A DNA stretch of 64,000 bases, taken from contig OX246747.1 of NCBI GenBank assembly GCA_945910005.1, positions 19,668,686 through 19,732,685 of the forward strand, read 5' to 3'. The notes beneath the pieces are model-generated. The model had not been told where the DNA came from and made no database searches. It was given only the letters and a program-made list of their open reading frames with translations. This DNA comes from Isoperla grammatica. Lineage: Eukaryota; Arthropoda; Insecta; Plecoptera; Perlodidae. This document shows positions 32,170 through 43,737 of the stretch, one piece after another. Every line of letters begins with the position of its first letter. The stretch's first letter is position 1. Made by a program: the position numbers and the translations under genes.

Positions 32170-32429
32170 TAAAGAAAAAAGCCACATCCGAATCAGATCC
32201 ATTGTACGTCGCTTGGGTCTTCATACGGGAGTCCAGCAAGGGAGGGCAAGGCCAATTCGGAGGAGAAATATTCAGTGGGACAGGAAGGGGGGGAGGGACA
32301 AGGTCTCCTTCCGTCGCCTCTAACGACAAGCAAAGTCGACGACTAACGACGGCAGAGTTAGACTAGCAGAGGCCTATTCTACCGCGGGCCGAGACGGGTC
32401 TCCTTTCGTCGCCTTTTACGACTAGCAGA
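32170..32429 (-). mobile_element. SINE-like family, head-B copy lacking the 3' end
   Basis: CACATCCGAATCAGATCC, GGGAGTCCAGCAAGGGAGGG, GAGACGGGTCTCCTTTCGTC and ACGACTAGCAG are all present. The TTAACGTCTC module and tail are absent. Confidence 0.7.
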
Positions 32430-32479
32430 ACAAAACAGTGCGTATCCCATAAGGAAATGAAGAAGTAGATGGAGATGAA

Positions 32480-32735
32480 TCCATTATCATTCTTTCGGCT
32501 GACAAAGGGAAAAGCACGGTGTTATTGGACAGATTGTTTCTATTTTAAAAATGCAAGATTGAGGTGAGGAAGTTGAATGGTATTCTGACCCCACAGGTGA
32601 GAATCCATCTTACTCCTCATTTTTCTAAACCCCCCCTCACCCCATATTTATGGTGTACCCAAGATACATAAAGCTGCTTTGCCTTTGCGTCCTATTGTAA
32701 GTGCACGCAACGCTCCTTTAGTAATCAGTCCTCTT
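32480..32735 (+). pseudogene. PLE RT N-terminal fragment
   Basis: ILSADKGKSTVLLDR (about 32490-32535) and, after a gap, PHIYGVPKIHKAALPLRPIV followed by SARNAPL (about 32640-32725) are the conserved N-terminal and finger motifs of PLE reverse transcriptases. The catalytic palm is absent. Confidence 0.65.
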
Positions 32736-33191
32736 TTTAACTGAACATTTTGAAAGCTTTGAAGGTGGATATCAAGTCATCTGTTAAGGCTTCTCAGCGC
32801 TGGGTGTATCGAATTGTACATTCGTCAAAATCCTATGCCTGGCGAAAAACAATGCTGCGTGGAACACTAGATATACAAAACATCCCGAAACCGGAGACTT
32901 ACGAGAAGTGTAGCAGATTGTTTGGGTTCTTAAATGTCCCTAAAAGCTGTAGGCCTATCGCAAAGCCTCGTCCAACCGGTAACGATCTCTCACCTTATCA
33001 AAGGCGACTACAGGTGTGAGCGTACTGTGCAAATCATCACAAGGAACAAAATACCTCACGTTTATTGTATATTATTATTTTTCTATGTTAATTATAATAG
33101 GCTACATTTCAAAAACATAAATATATAAATATATATAATATAGACTATAAGGAATTTGCTCATTGTATTTTTTTCGAACTTTTTTTTGTTA

Positions 33192-33485
33192 GAAAATTAT
33201 TCGGAGTTTGATTTAGTTTGCGCAAATGCAACAATTAAAATTAATGTAAAAACTACCTGCTTCATGCGTCTGGCACTAACGACTGTCCAGAACGTGATAG
33301 TTGCTTGTGCTGCTCTTCCCAATCTGGCCGTCAATATGAATGAACCAGAGCCGCCCCTTGATCCAGAGGTTCCTCTAATAGACGAACATCACGACGATGT
33401 AGGCCTACCCATCAATGTTCCCGACCAGGGAGGTAACGCTGCTGTTCAAAAAGCCATCATTGAATACTTCCGACGCCTTCATTAG
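33192..33485 (+). pseudogene. Harbinger-type transposase C-terminal exon
   Basis: The frame includes VQNVIVACAALPNLAVNMNE, then PLIDEHHDDVGLPINV and IIEYFRRLH before the stop. In DDE_Tnp_4 transposases the last helix reads I-V-A-C-A-x-L-H-N followed by an acidic tail; here P replaces the usual His. A pyrimidine-rich stretch ending TTGTTAG at 33191 is a plausible splice acceptor. No DDE core is found upstream, so this is an orphan exon. Confidence 0.5.
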
Positions 33486-33611
33486 GCATTCCAATTGATC
33501 ACTTTATGGCGGTTCCATCCGCTCTTTAGTTTTTATGTTTTCTAAGATGTGGTCAGAAAGATGTAAACCTAATTTAAAAATGAAAATCTACTATATCGCT
33601 CGTACTAGTAT

Positions 33612-33922
33612 TGATTGATTGATACTTGGGCTTAACGTCTCATATTTTTGCAACGAGGCTAATCGAGACAATGAGTGGGTGATATATGAAGATGAAATAT
33701 GGGTCTCTTTGGAGGAAAGAGGCAAGTAGGAGGGAGCGTGGGAAAGCGGAAAGGGGAGGAAAGGGGATTGGGGTGAGGACTGCACTTCGTCTGACTTTTC
33801 CTCCTCGACCAGTCCGGCTAGGGTGGCCCTACCAGAAGCATACGCTTCCGCCGGTATAGCTCTCGGGATCAACAAAGCACGCAAACCTGCCCACCACGAT
33901 AAGGTGGCAGTCCCTGGGCAGG
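33612..33922 (-). mobile_element. SINE-like family, full-length head-A copy
   Basis: ATTGATTGATTGATACTTGG ... GTCCCTGGGCAGG. No matching target duplication is visible, so flanking sequence may have diverged. Confidence 0.85.
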
Positions 33923-34156
33923 GCATAATTATTAGAAGTTTGCAGTTTTATAAATTAAAATGCTCGTCTACATTTACCTTACCAATACATTTGACATAAA
34001 ATGGAAATTCCAGCTCTTGTTGATGGATAATACAACCAAGAAAAACCAGCAAACGGGTATTTCCCAATTAGCTGATGATTGCATCACAGTATAAGGAGTA
34101 TACAGTAACGAAAGTGCTATGCCTGGCACAGCGACGACAGCAACCATTTCTCAGCT

Positions 34157-36083
34157 ATGGCAATAGATCAAGCTCTTGAACAAACTAATGCTGTTATTAA
34201 GGGAGATGGAGGTGCCATTGGAATTCTTCAGAACCCAGAGGCTATTCGACGGTGGATGATTGTCGGTCCCGAGGTGGCGCGCATTGTTTCAGAGTTTGAA
34301 GACAGTTGTGCAGATGGTCAAATTCATAACGAACAAAAATACAGCTTTCAACGGAAGTTCCTTGATGATGTAAATCAAATGGTAACAGTACTCGAAGAGC
34401 ACGTTAATCCTTTCAAAGAGACAAGTGGGGAACTTTATCGTATCCACAATAAGGAAATACTGCCAGATGAAGCTTTGAAAACTGTGAAAAGCATTGCAAA
34501 ACTTGGAAAAGAAGAAATGGATGCATTCATCAATTGTCGCCTCCATTCTCAAACTCAGCTCGTGTCTGATGTTATACCAAATAATAAGTTATATCTCTTT
34601 AGCACAGCTCCTGCCAAAAAGAGAAGCAAGCAACACCATAAAATGAGATCTCTTAAGAATGACTGCGCATTATTTTCTCGTTTCTACATTGGATGCCAAA
34701 CGCGTAACGGTGATCTCAATATGTTCTTTCAACATGAAAACAATCCCTGCCCACCAGCAATTTCTGAAAATGGACAACTTAGATTTGGTAAGACGTCCGA
34801 CATACTTCATTGTCTTGAAGATTCAAAGACTGAGTGTGGCTCACCTACTCAACAGATTGATGCAGTACTTTTAGAAGGTGCAGCAATTGTGAACATGCTC
34901 CGACCATCTATGCATTTAAAAACATTTGGAGAATATGCAATGCAAGTGTTTGTGCCATATGTAATGTCACAGTTTAAGATGTCTCGGGAAGTCCATACTG
35001 TCTGGGATGTTTATCGCGAAGAATCGCTGAAAGCACATGCCCGAAATAAAAGAGGGTTTGGAATCAGGAGACGCGTTGAGGCATCAAACACATTACCGAA
35101 AAACTGGCAAGAGTTCCTACGAACGAGCGAAAATAAAGCAGAGCTCTTCAATATGTTGAATGGATTTGCTCTTAACATCAATAAATCAATTGGATTAGTA
35201 ATTGTCACCAAGGAAGAAGAAGCTAATTGCAATGATGAGAGTGTGTGTTTGAAAGCTATATCACCATTCAATCACGAGGAAGCAGACACACGGGTCATCT
35301 TAGATTTGCACTATGTACTAAGAAATAAGAATGAAGTTCTCATACGCACAGTAGACTCTGATGTTGTAGTTCTTTGCATTTCAGCTGCCAATAAGCTTCC
35401 AGAACGAAAGGTGTGGGTACAATTTGGTGTAGGAAACAATCTAAGGATGATAGCAGCACACACTATTTCACATACACTAGGACCAGAAAAATCTGCAGCT
35501 CTGCCATTCTTTCACGCCTTTACTGGCTGTGATATATGTTCATCTTTCTCTGGCAAAGGGAAAAAATCAGCTTGGAAAACGTGGAATGCTTTGCCAGAAG
35601 TTACTGAGATTTTCCACATTCTTTCCGGACCAGTAGAGGAAGTAGATGACAGCTCTTGCAATGTTGGAAAAATTTATCGTCCTTCTCTATGACAGAACTA
35701 GTGACTGTGAAACCGTTAACGAATGCCGTAAAGAGCTCTTCACACAAAAGGGAAAAACAATGGATAGCTTGCCTCCAACTCAAGATGCATTGCGTCTACA
35801 TGTTCTACGTTCTGTCTATCAGGCTGGATTCATTTGGGGATCATCAGCCATCTCTTTCCCAATAATTCCCAACCCTTCTGCCTGGGGATGGGTTAAGGAC
35901 ACATCTGGTGCACGGCAACCAGAATGGACTTCACTTTCTGACGCAATGCAATCATGCAATGAAGTTATTGTATGTAAATGTAAGAATGATTGCATTGAAG
36001 ACCAATGCACATGCAATATTAGTAGACAACAAAGCTGTGCTTCCTGTAAGTGTAGAGGGGATAGAGGGGAATTACAAGAGTAA
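34157..36083 (+). pseudogene. Uncharacterised transposon-associated protein, frameshifted
   Basis: The 511-codon frame (34157-35692) and the following 35646-36083 frame together make one protein of a family I recognise as recurrent in fish and invertebrate genomes but cannot name: EQTNAVIKGDGGAIG and RRWMIVGPEVARI near the start, then HEEADTRVILDLHYVL, VLIRTVDSDVVVLCI, FHAFTGCDICSSFSGKGKKS, then after a one-base change near 35650 KGKTMDSLPPTQDALRLHVL, YQAGFIWG, and a Cys-rich tail (CKCKNDCIEDQCTC ... CASCKC). The Asp-rich HEEADTR/VDSDVV/TGCD series could be a nuclease (PIN-like) site; this is inference. The start codon at 34157 is just the first ATG, and homology may extend upstream. Confidence 0.6.
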
Positions 36084-36146
36084 AAGAACAAATGTGATGA
36101 AACTGAACTCATAATTCTAATTCTAGGGATACTTTGTCGCATAATG

Positions 36147-36875
36147 AGTGGTCACACGATACAATTCTTTCAATATAATACAAAATAGTAGCGAAGGGTC
36201 AAAGGTCACATAATCAGACCATATTTACAAGTGAGGTCAAGTACGATTTTTTCAATTATGCTATCTTTGAACAACCATATTCAAAAATTTGAATTTGTCA
36301 TTATTTAATTCCGTGGCGAAGAATTTTTTAATTTTCCCCCCAAATTCCCCCCCCCCCCCCCCAAACCAGTGGACTTCTTTAGGCCTCTTCTTGGCAATTT
36401 GGTCAGAATACCATTATAAATGTTCGGTTTAAAACTCACGCTTCTATCATAAAACCTCGAATAATTAAGGTAATCATAATTCCTTAGTCATAATTCCTTG
36501 TTCCTAGGTCAAAGGTCACGAAATAATCATCCCAAAGGCATTTACAAATGATCACACGATACAATTCTTTCAATATAATACAAATAAGTAGCCAAAGGTC
36601 AAAGGTCACATAATTAGATAATTTTTACAAGTGAGATCAAATAAGATTTTTTTTTCAATTATGCTTACTTTGAGCAACCATATTCCAAAATTTGAGTTTG
36701 TTATTATTTAATTCCGTGGCGTAGGATTTTTTGTAGTCCCCCTCCCCCAATTTTTGACCCCCCTTCCCCAAAACCCAAACCAGTAGACTTTTTTTAGGCC
36801 TCCTCTTGGCAATTTGGTCAGAATACCATTAAAAATGTTTGTTTCAAAATTCACGCTTCTATCACAAAACCCTTA
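36147..36875. repeat. Two-copy direct duplication, ~399-bp period
   Basis: The block starting CACACGATACAATTCTTTCA occurs at about 36150 and 36549, and both copies continue through ATTTAATTCCGTGGCG, a poly-C tract, TTGGCAATTTGGTCAGAATA and CACGCTTCTATCA. The copies differ by small indels and substitutions. No coding content. Confidence 0.85.
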
Positions 36876-37592
36876 ATAGTTAGCCTAATCCGCTGCACTA
36901 CTAAGAGAATATTGCATAACATTACTATCCTCCCTCCCTTCAACGACGGAAGTTATTTAAACTTAAACGAAAGAAAATGAGTGAATTTGGCGCTGCCATT
37001 CTTACCTTTGATTACAATTCCAGAAACAGAATTTTCTGTATCACAAACACATTCACTAAAAAAGGCCTAGTACTGTTCTAGTAGGCACAAACACAACTTT
37101 AGGTTCGCGAAAACGTCAACCACACGAAAGTAAAAAAAACTACGGTCAGCTGAGTAGGCCTACACAGCATGCTCAGACCTGTATGGTGGCGCGCCCGCCG
37201 CCAGTGCAGAGCAGCTCCAACAGGTAGCGCTAGCTGCCGGCCCATTATAAGGCATTCCACGGGCTTGTTGAAAAGAGCGCAACAATTTCAAATCGTAAGA
37301 AATAATATGTAAATTATTTTGTATTTTTATTTTTTCAGCCATTTTTTCGTGGTATGAATTTTGACGAAAATGAAAAACATCCAAAAATGTATATTGGGAG
37401 TGACGGACACAGAAAAACGAAGTGGAAATGGATTTATTTTGGGGCCCCCTAGATTGAGGGGCCCTAGGCGCGCACCTAGGCCTAAAATCGCCACTGAGTT
37501 ACCTACTAACATGAAACATAATATAGCCTACATGTGGGAGACACGTACACTATGTGCCTTCAATGTTTTTAAAACTGTTCTGTTTCTTAAAG

Positions 37593-38143
37593 GTTATGCG
37601 ACCAAACGACCGCAGTGATACGAGCTTGCGACTTCGAGACCTTCCAGTTACGGCCGAGGAGGTCTTGGTCTGCGGGTTGAGACGCCAACCGGTGGCGTAT
37701 ATCTGCGGGTACATCGCAAAACGTGTGCTGGCCAAGGGGACTTGTACGGAGTCCAAGTTATCCCTGGTAACAAGTGACCTCACAGAGGACCACATGTGTA
37801 TTTCTCTGCGCGAGTACAATATGCAGGCAGCCCACCTGCAATACCCAACAAGAGATATGGTATAACTGCCCTGGAACTCCTAATAGCTCTGTTTCAGGCT
37901 AATATCAGCGATCTCGCATACTTGCGAGATGTTGGCTGCAAGCTGAAGGAGATTTTCAAGGGAGGTGTCGACTTCAGTTGGATTGCCTGTGCCACACACA
38001 AAGAAGACATAGTGCATGCCATCCTCTTGCTATTTACCCGCATGTCGCTGCATACTTACTGCAAAAGGCGCAACAGAATGATGGCGGGGAGAGCAAGGGC
38101 TACGCGCAACCAAAAACGTATGAAGATAGTAAAACATCTGTGA
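37593..38143 (+). pseudogene. Possible P-element/THAP-type transposase C-terminal fragment
   Basis: After a splice-acceptor-like TTTCTTAAAG the first frame reads VTAEEVLVCGLRRQPVAYIC followed by GYIAKRVL, resembling the [A/Y]YI[A/C]GY[I/V]A[R/K] helix of THAP9/P-element transposases. After a shift near 37856 the next frame continues with ITALELLIALFQANISDLAY and ATHKEDIVHAILLLFTRMSL with HTYCKRRNR. The family call is tentative because no catalytic block is seen. Confidence 0.35.
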
Positions 38144-38430
38144 GTAGGCCTATGTACCACATACCCACACATACAGTGAACGTGCTCTGGACCCTTATGG
38201 TGGGTTTACAGCTACGCGTTGCGAGCGAAGCGAGGGCGCGAGCTCCAATCAGCGGCCGAGTTTCACGCGAGCTCGCGAGGGGCAAACCTTCGCGCCAGAC
38301 ATGGTTCAAGTTTATGTTTTCTCGCGTCGCGTCTCCCCACGGCCACCTCGATTGATTGCCATTCACGCTAGCATTTACGTACAACCAAGTGGCAGTGCTC
38401 TTGTCATGTTGTATTCAAACAAATAACAAT

Positions 38431-38584
38431 ATGGCCGACAGTCTAGAAGGTAATTTGGATTACGAGCTAGTTTTTGCTGTCGAAAAAGAGCCCTCTATCT
38501 GGGACCCTTGTAACCCGGGTTACAAAAACAGCGATGTCCGTGCTCTTGCATGGACTAAAATATGCAGTAGCATCGGCGCAGGAG
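38431..38584 (+). CDS. MADF-domain first exon (partial gene)
   Basis: From the ATG at 38431 the frame reads LDYELVFAVEKEPSIWDPCN, PGYKNSDVRALAWTKI, the first two helices of a MADF DNA-binding domain (L-I/V-x-A-V-x-x-x-P-x-L/I-W-D, Y-x-N, R-x-x-A-W-x-x-I). It ends at GGAG|GTAAGC, a consensus donor at 38584/38585. The rest of the domain should lie on a downstream exon that I could not find within the next 4 kb; a hAT-like element and SINE-like copy occupy that space. MADF proteins occur both as host transcription factors and as partner genes of PIF/Harbinger transposons. Confidence 0.6.
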
Positions 38585-38781
38585 GTAAGCAAAACCATTC
38601 CCTAGCCCTAGCTTGGCCTAGGCCTGGGCCTACTAAACCTATACATGCCTAGGCCTATCTATTTAATTAGGATTCTAATCAGTGATAGAATTGAAAGCAA
38701 GGAAATACAAGATAGGCCTATTTGATTAGTTGTGAATTTAAAAACGTACACTCAGTTCATATTTTCGTGTTGGGTATTTTC

Positions 38782-39490
38782 CAGTGTTGGAAAGTAGCGC
38801 GCTAAAAGTAGCGCGCTACCAGTAGCATGCTACTTTTCTTCAGTAGCGGGATGGTAGCGCGCTACTTTAAAAAACGTGGTAGCGTAGCGAGTAGCATGCT
38901 ACATTTTTCAAGTAGCGTTAGCGGAAATTGCCGCTACTTTATTTTCCTTCCCTGGCTCAAGTTTTTTGAACACTTACTGACCATCATCTAACATACTAAA
39001 CTCATAAAACCTACCCCAAATTGACATGGTCGTAAATATCTTCGTGGGTCAATGGTTTATGAGTATTGGGCCACTACGGGCGGGCGGATGGTCCTGAGTT
39101 TGAAAGTTTTCCATTTATTTTACAATGTCTGTTTACCTTCTAGATTAATTAGTTAATATTTACAGATATAACTATTATAACGCACTGCTTTTGTATACTA
39201 GGTTGATCTATCTACATTCTACACAGTCATCAATAATAAATTCTTATAATATGAGCATAAACTTTGTTGCATACAATTATTTTTAGAAAAGTGTGATACT
39301 CCCAGAAACTTGAAACCACGGTGTTTATTTGGTTTGTAGCTTTGCGTGATATGTCATACTTGTTGTTTTTGAAAAGTAGCACGAAAAGTAGCGCGAAAAG
39401 TAGCGCGCTACTTTAAAAAAATGTAGCGTGAACGGTAGCGCGCTACTTTTTAAGCGGAAGTAGCGGTAGCGTTAGCATGCCGCTACAGTA
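38782..39490. mobile_element. hAT-like non-autonomous element with GTAGCGCGCTAC arrays
   Basis: It starts CAGTGTTGGAAAGTAGCGCG and carries many copies of the palindrome GTAGCGCGCTAC or variants at both ends (38795-38940 and 39375-39490), with AT-rich non-coding sequence between. CAGTGTTGG-type termini with embedded XTAxCGCGTTAx repeats are typical of hAT MITEs. The right terminus is decayed, so the end is approximate. Confidence 0.6.
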
Positions 39491-39758
39491 TGTCGTCCAC
39501 AGATGAATAATAATGACCGTAAATAATATTATTTGTAGTTACGATTGAGGTTAGGAACAAGTAGGATGGCTGAAAAATGAAACATATGTAGATTATAATA
39601 AATATAATCTAATGAAATAATATATAGCGTACATTACAATCCAAGTTCACGTTTCACGAAATGATACCTCAACAAAACAAAACAACAAACACGCGTTGTC
39701 TCCCAGCTGTTGTCAAATCAACTGTCAATGTCAACCATATAAAAAAGGCGGTGTCGTT

Positions 39759-40143
39759 CGATTGATTGATTGATTAATGGGGCTTAACGTCTCATATTTA
39801 TGCAACGATGGCTAATCGAGACGATGAGCGGGTGATAATGAAGATGAGAAAGATGATAATGAAGAATAAAGCCACATCCGAATCAGATCCATTTGACGTA
39901 GCGTGAGTCGTCATACGGGAGTCCAGCAAGGGAGGGCAGGGCCAAGTGGGAGGAGAAATATTCAATGGGACAGTGGGGGGAAAGGGGATTGGGGTGTGGA
40001 CTGCACTTCGTCTGACTTCTCCTCCTCGACCAGTCCGGCTTCGGTGGCCCTACCAGAAGCATACGCTTCCGCCGACATAGCTCTCGGGATCAACAAAGCA
40101 CACAAACCTGCCCACCACGATAAGGTGGCAGTCCCTGGGCAGG
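39759..40143 (-). mobile_element. SINE-like family, composite copy (head A plus B-type body)
   Basis: Same composite structure as 5691-6072: B-type body with CACATCCGAATCAGATCC and GGAGTCCAGCAAGGGAGGGC, then A-type head to GTCCCTGGGCAGG. Confidence 0.85.
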
Positions 40144-40689
40144 TTCATGCTATCATCATGCTCACATTCATGTTATTATGCCCACCAACCATCTTGCGCC
40201 TCACCGCAGGCCCAACCGTGGGCGGCAACTTCAAATTTGAATTGTCTTAACTACTACATATAGTAGGTCTACACTTGCCCCCATGCAGATTAAATTGATG
40301 CAGGGTGTAAAAACGTCTCATATATAACCAAGAAATATTCATTTTCATACGTTATGTCAATTCATTTAATTAATATTGATAGACATACATAATTATTTAG
40401 TGTTAAACATTTACTTTTAAGAATAAGAAAGATGAGGGCCATATGCACAGACAACTGACAAGGTATGTACAGGATTTGTTGCTATGGAAAATTGGTTCAC
40501 AATCACACACTTAAAGCCACATAAGTTCAAATTCAAGGCATTTTTGTATATTCTCATGAAGTACAGTGGTATCTATCTTAGATGAAAACTACAATAACTA
40601 AAAACAATGTCCAACTGGTTATAGCTTTTGTAAAAAAATGATCTAGGGTTCTGTTCTTGTTTCTCATCAAGGTCAAATCTAGACCTGGG

Positions 40690-41445
40690 TAAATAACTTT
40701 TTAAAGGTATTGAAATAACAAATTACATTACTTACTACTTCAGCTAAAATGTAATAAAATTGTTATAGGCCTATAGTAATTTTTCCAAAATTGTCATTTA
40801 ATTACATTACTTATGAAAAAAGTAATGAAAATACTTTATTACTTATAAAGTTGAAATTTGTCTCTTTTTATTTTGCTCCATCACAGGAACAGGGGAGGAA
40901 ATTATTCCTAAATTATTAGGGGAGTATTTTTTGAAGCCACATTTGAGTGAGTTAATGGAAGGTTAGTGCATTCTTGGATATTTATTCATTAAATATCATA
41001 TTTGCTTTGACGTTTTAAAAATTGAGTAGGCTACACTATCCTTTTTTTCCTCTTATGCAGATGGCTTTTTGAGACATTCATCATCATTATTATCCATCGC
41101 CGTTTCCTGCTTCTGGCAGGGTCAGCTTGGGTTTCACAACCAAATTTTTCCACCTCTTCCTTCCCACAATTGTACTTCCTCTAATTGCTCCCAGTTCTCT
41201 CCTCTCTTCTGTAAGTCTTCAGCAAATCAGACATTCTATCCAATAAAGAATGGTTTCATTTTCTGGTCTAATGCGGATTACAGGCTGACGGTATTACGTT
41301 ACTTAATCCAAACTACTTTAAAAAGTAGTAATATATTTCCGTTACATTGAGAATTGTGTAATCAGATACTGGCACGTTAATAAAAAAAGTAATTTCGTTA
41401 CAGTAACGCGTTACCGGTACTGACATTACGTTACTATCCGTTTCT
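40690..41445. mobile_element. Possible hAT-like MITE, decayed
   Basis: Both ends are rich in ATTACATTACTT / GTAACGCGTTACCGGTACTG motifs, the pattern of hAT non-autonomous ends. The interior has no gene. Borders are approximate. Confidence 0.45.
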
Positions 41446-41978
41446 GTCTTAATTGACAAAAACAACAATTTACACAACAATAAAAATAGTAAAATCAGTC
41501 ACAAATCACAACTAATAGATGAATAACTTGTATGCATCAACGAACCTGTTTGTGACAATTTGAGGGGCCGTGTGAGAAACAAGATAACCTGTTAACCTGG
41601 ATAATTTTTAAAATAGCATAAATAGTATTAACTGTATTATATATTTTGCTACTGTTGTAGTCAATCTGCTATATGAAACAAAAATAATTAAAGTACAACT
41701 ATCATTATTTGGGTCTAAGACTATTTTCAAGAACTAGGCTCAAATAAAAAAAAGTGTTAGTTGTTACATTTAAATACTAGAAATCTGTGTGAATGCAATA
41801 ACTAACAGTTTTCAAATAATTATAAGAATCCGGATCATTACCAATCAATGGACCAGGTTGGCCTAACATTTCTCCTTTTCTGTACATTAAGGCAGGTCTA
41901 CACAAAAACGTAATGCATAAAACATAAGACATGAGTGGGCCGGTACATATAGAAATTTAATAATATAACATCTTTGAA

Positions 41979-42285
41979 CCTGCCCATGGACTGCTACCTT
42001 ATCGCAGTGGGCAGGTTTGCGTGCTTTAATGATTCCTAGAGCAATGCCGGCGGAAGCGTATGCTTCTGGTAGGGCCACCCTAGCCGGACTGGTCGAGGAG
42101 GAGAAGTCAGACGAAGTGCAGTCCACACCCCAAGCCCCTTTCCTCCCCCTTCCCCTTTCCACCCCGCCCTCCTATTGGCCCCTTTCCTCCAAACAGCCCC
42201 CTATTTCATCTTCATATATCACCCACTCATTGTCTCGATTAGCCTCGTTGCAAAAATATGAGATGTTAAGCCCAAATAATCAATC
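41979..42285 (+). mobile_element. SINE-like family, full-length head-A copy with target duplication
   Basis: Here the element reads in its presumed sense: CCTGCCCATGGACTGCTACC ... GAGATGTTAAGCCCAAATAA and tail TCAATC. It is bounded by AACATCTTTGAA (41967-41978 and 42286-42297). Length 307 bp, the same as the copies at 10616 and 18359. Confidence 0.9.
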
Positions 42286-42756
42286 AACATCTTTGAAGTT
42301 TGTTGTAGTGTGTCTAAATATTGTGATACATTTCATTGGAGATAATACTGGAACCCGTTAAAAGTTTTGACCTTTGTCGTTTTGATTAACTTTTTACTTC
42401 CGATTTTCAATTCAAAAGTAACTTTCTAGAAATTTGCCATGAAAACCGAGGGTTTACATACTGCAAAGGCAGCCTGTCAGCATCGCTATGTTGATTTCGA
42501 TCCCGTCCCCGTTCCAGATGTTAAGGGTGGGTTCAAACAACAAACAGCTCTCTTTAGATCTGCGACAACTGCTTGGAACTAAGTACAACATAACAAGTGT
42601 GATGCTCACATTGAACCGTAAGATTTGCCCTCCCACTTCCCGTCTTTCTCACCGGGAAGAGGTGGTATTTAAGCAAGCACTTTTGTGTGGACGCCAGTAC
42701 GTCTTCCACCATTGACATACCTGTTAGGGCATGCCTCAAAAATAAATAAATACATT

Positions 42757-42955
42757 TGTATTTAGAGTCTAGTCTACCCACTCAGTAACAAGACTGATTT
42801 TCAGTGGGGGGTCTTTAATTTAAAGCGACTAAACCAACCCTCTAGGTTCCGAACACCATCGACGAGTGAGCGATAACCAATCAAAGATCGATATTTCAAA
42901 TACAAAACATATGAATCAGTGATTGGACAGTGCGAACACCTGCGGACAAATGTCA
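42757..42955 (+). repeat. Dispersed ~200-bp repeat, copy 2
   Basis: Nearly identical to 17536-17735 (TTAGAGTCTA ... CGATATTTCAAATACAAAAC ... ATGAATCAGTGATTGGACAG). Confidence 0.8.
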
Positions 42956-43098
42956 GAATCAACAAGGCTGGTTCAGAACAACTTTGAATTCATTGAGGGC
43001 TTCGTTGCTAGGATGGCTCCAAATTCACCGTTTACTTATTCCTGAGCCAGGAAATGATGGAATTGAATCCATATTATAAGTTAAAAAACTTTTGACTG

Positions 43099-43167
43099 AA
43101 GCTAAATTTGAACCCGAGACCTTCTGCATTGGAAGCAGGGATGCTAACCACTGGACCAACGAGACAC
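43099..43167 (-). tRNA. tRNA-like pseudogene or SINE head (Gly-UCC-like)
   Basis: On the minus strand AGTGGTTAGCAT (A box region), CTGCTTCCAATGCAG (anticodon arm) and GGGTTCAAAT (B box) appear in tRNA order. The acceptor and T stems do not pair well and the anticodon loop is shifted by one base relative to tRNA-Gly(UCC), so it is not a functional tRNA. A related sequence is at 57122-57195. Confidence 0.45.
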
Positions 43168-43249
43168 CTAAAATCCATCCATCCATTACGCATCATGTTT
43201 TTTTTAAGACCTGCCTTTACATAATATTACCAAGAGAATTTAGAACAAT

Positions 43250-43737
43250 CTATAAATCGTCATCGTCAGAGCTACTTTCTGCCACGTTGGCATTAGGCAA
43301 TTGGGGCATGGGTAACTGACCCATCATGCCCAATGATGCGAACATCTGGTTCATCATAGTTTGCATAAGCTTTGCTGGGTTCAGATGTGCTTCCTTAGCC
43401 TGTTTCTTTTCAAATTTCCTTTGTTTCGAAAATTCATCCCTCATTGCTTGGATATAATCTGCCGATGTTTTTGCCACAAGTTCTTGAGTCCGAGCAAGGT
43501 GGTCCGAAATTTTGGTCAGGTTCCCGGCATAGCTTGCGGTACGCTTTCGACCTCGGGTGGTGGTAGGGCCTGGTGTCACAGCGGGACAATCTGACTGGAT
43601 GGTGGCTGTCTCATTGGCGGTGGCGGTAGATGTTGAAGGCCTTGGGGAGGAAGGCATCATTGGAGAATCACCTGTCTCCGGATAGGGAGTCACCGAGATG
43701 GTCATTTCGTCAACTCCATCGGGAAACTGGAATGAAT
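43250..43737 (-). CDS. Myb/SANT-like gene, exon 3 (C-terminal)
   Basis: The acceptor ATGTTGCAG|ATTC lies at 43738/43737. The exon joins exon 2 in phase (a G from exon 2 plus AT) and encodes a Ser/Thr/Pro-rich linker, a basic RGRKR motif, a coiled-coil-like stretch (AMRDEFSKQRKFEKKQAKEA), a Met-rich helix (LMQTMMNQMFASLGMMGQLP) and a terminal SSSDDDDL before the TAG at 43250-43252. The C-terminal helix is probably for oligomerisation or partner binding (inference). Confidence 0.8.

Noticed and set aside
13150..33485. A single Harbinger transposase gene joining the exons at 13.6 kb and 33.2 kb
   Set aside because: The distance is 19 kb, filled with full-length elements, and no DDE core exon lies between; two independent fragments are more likely.
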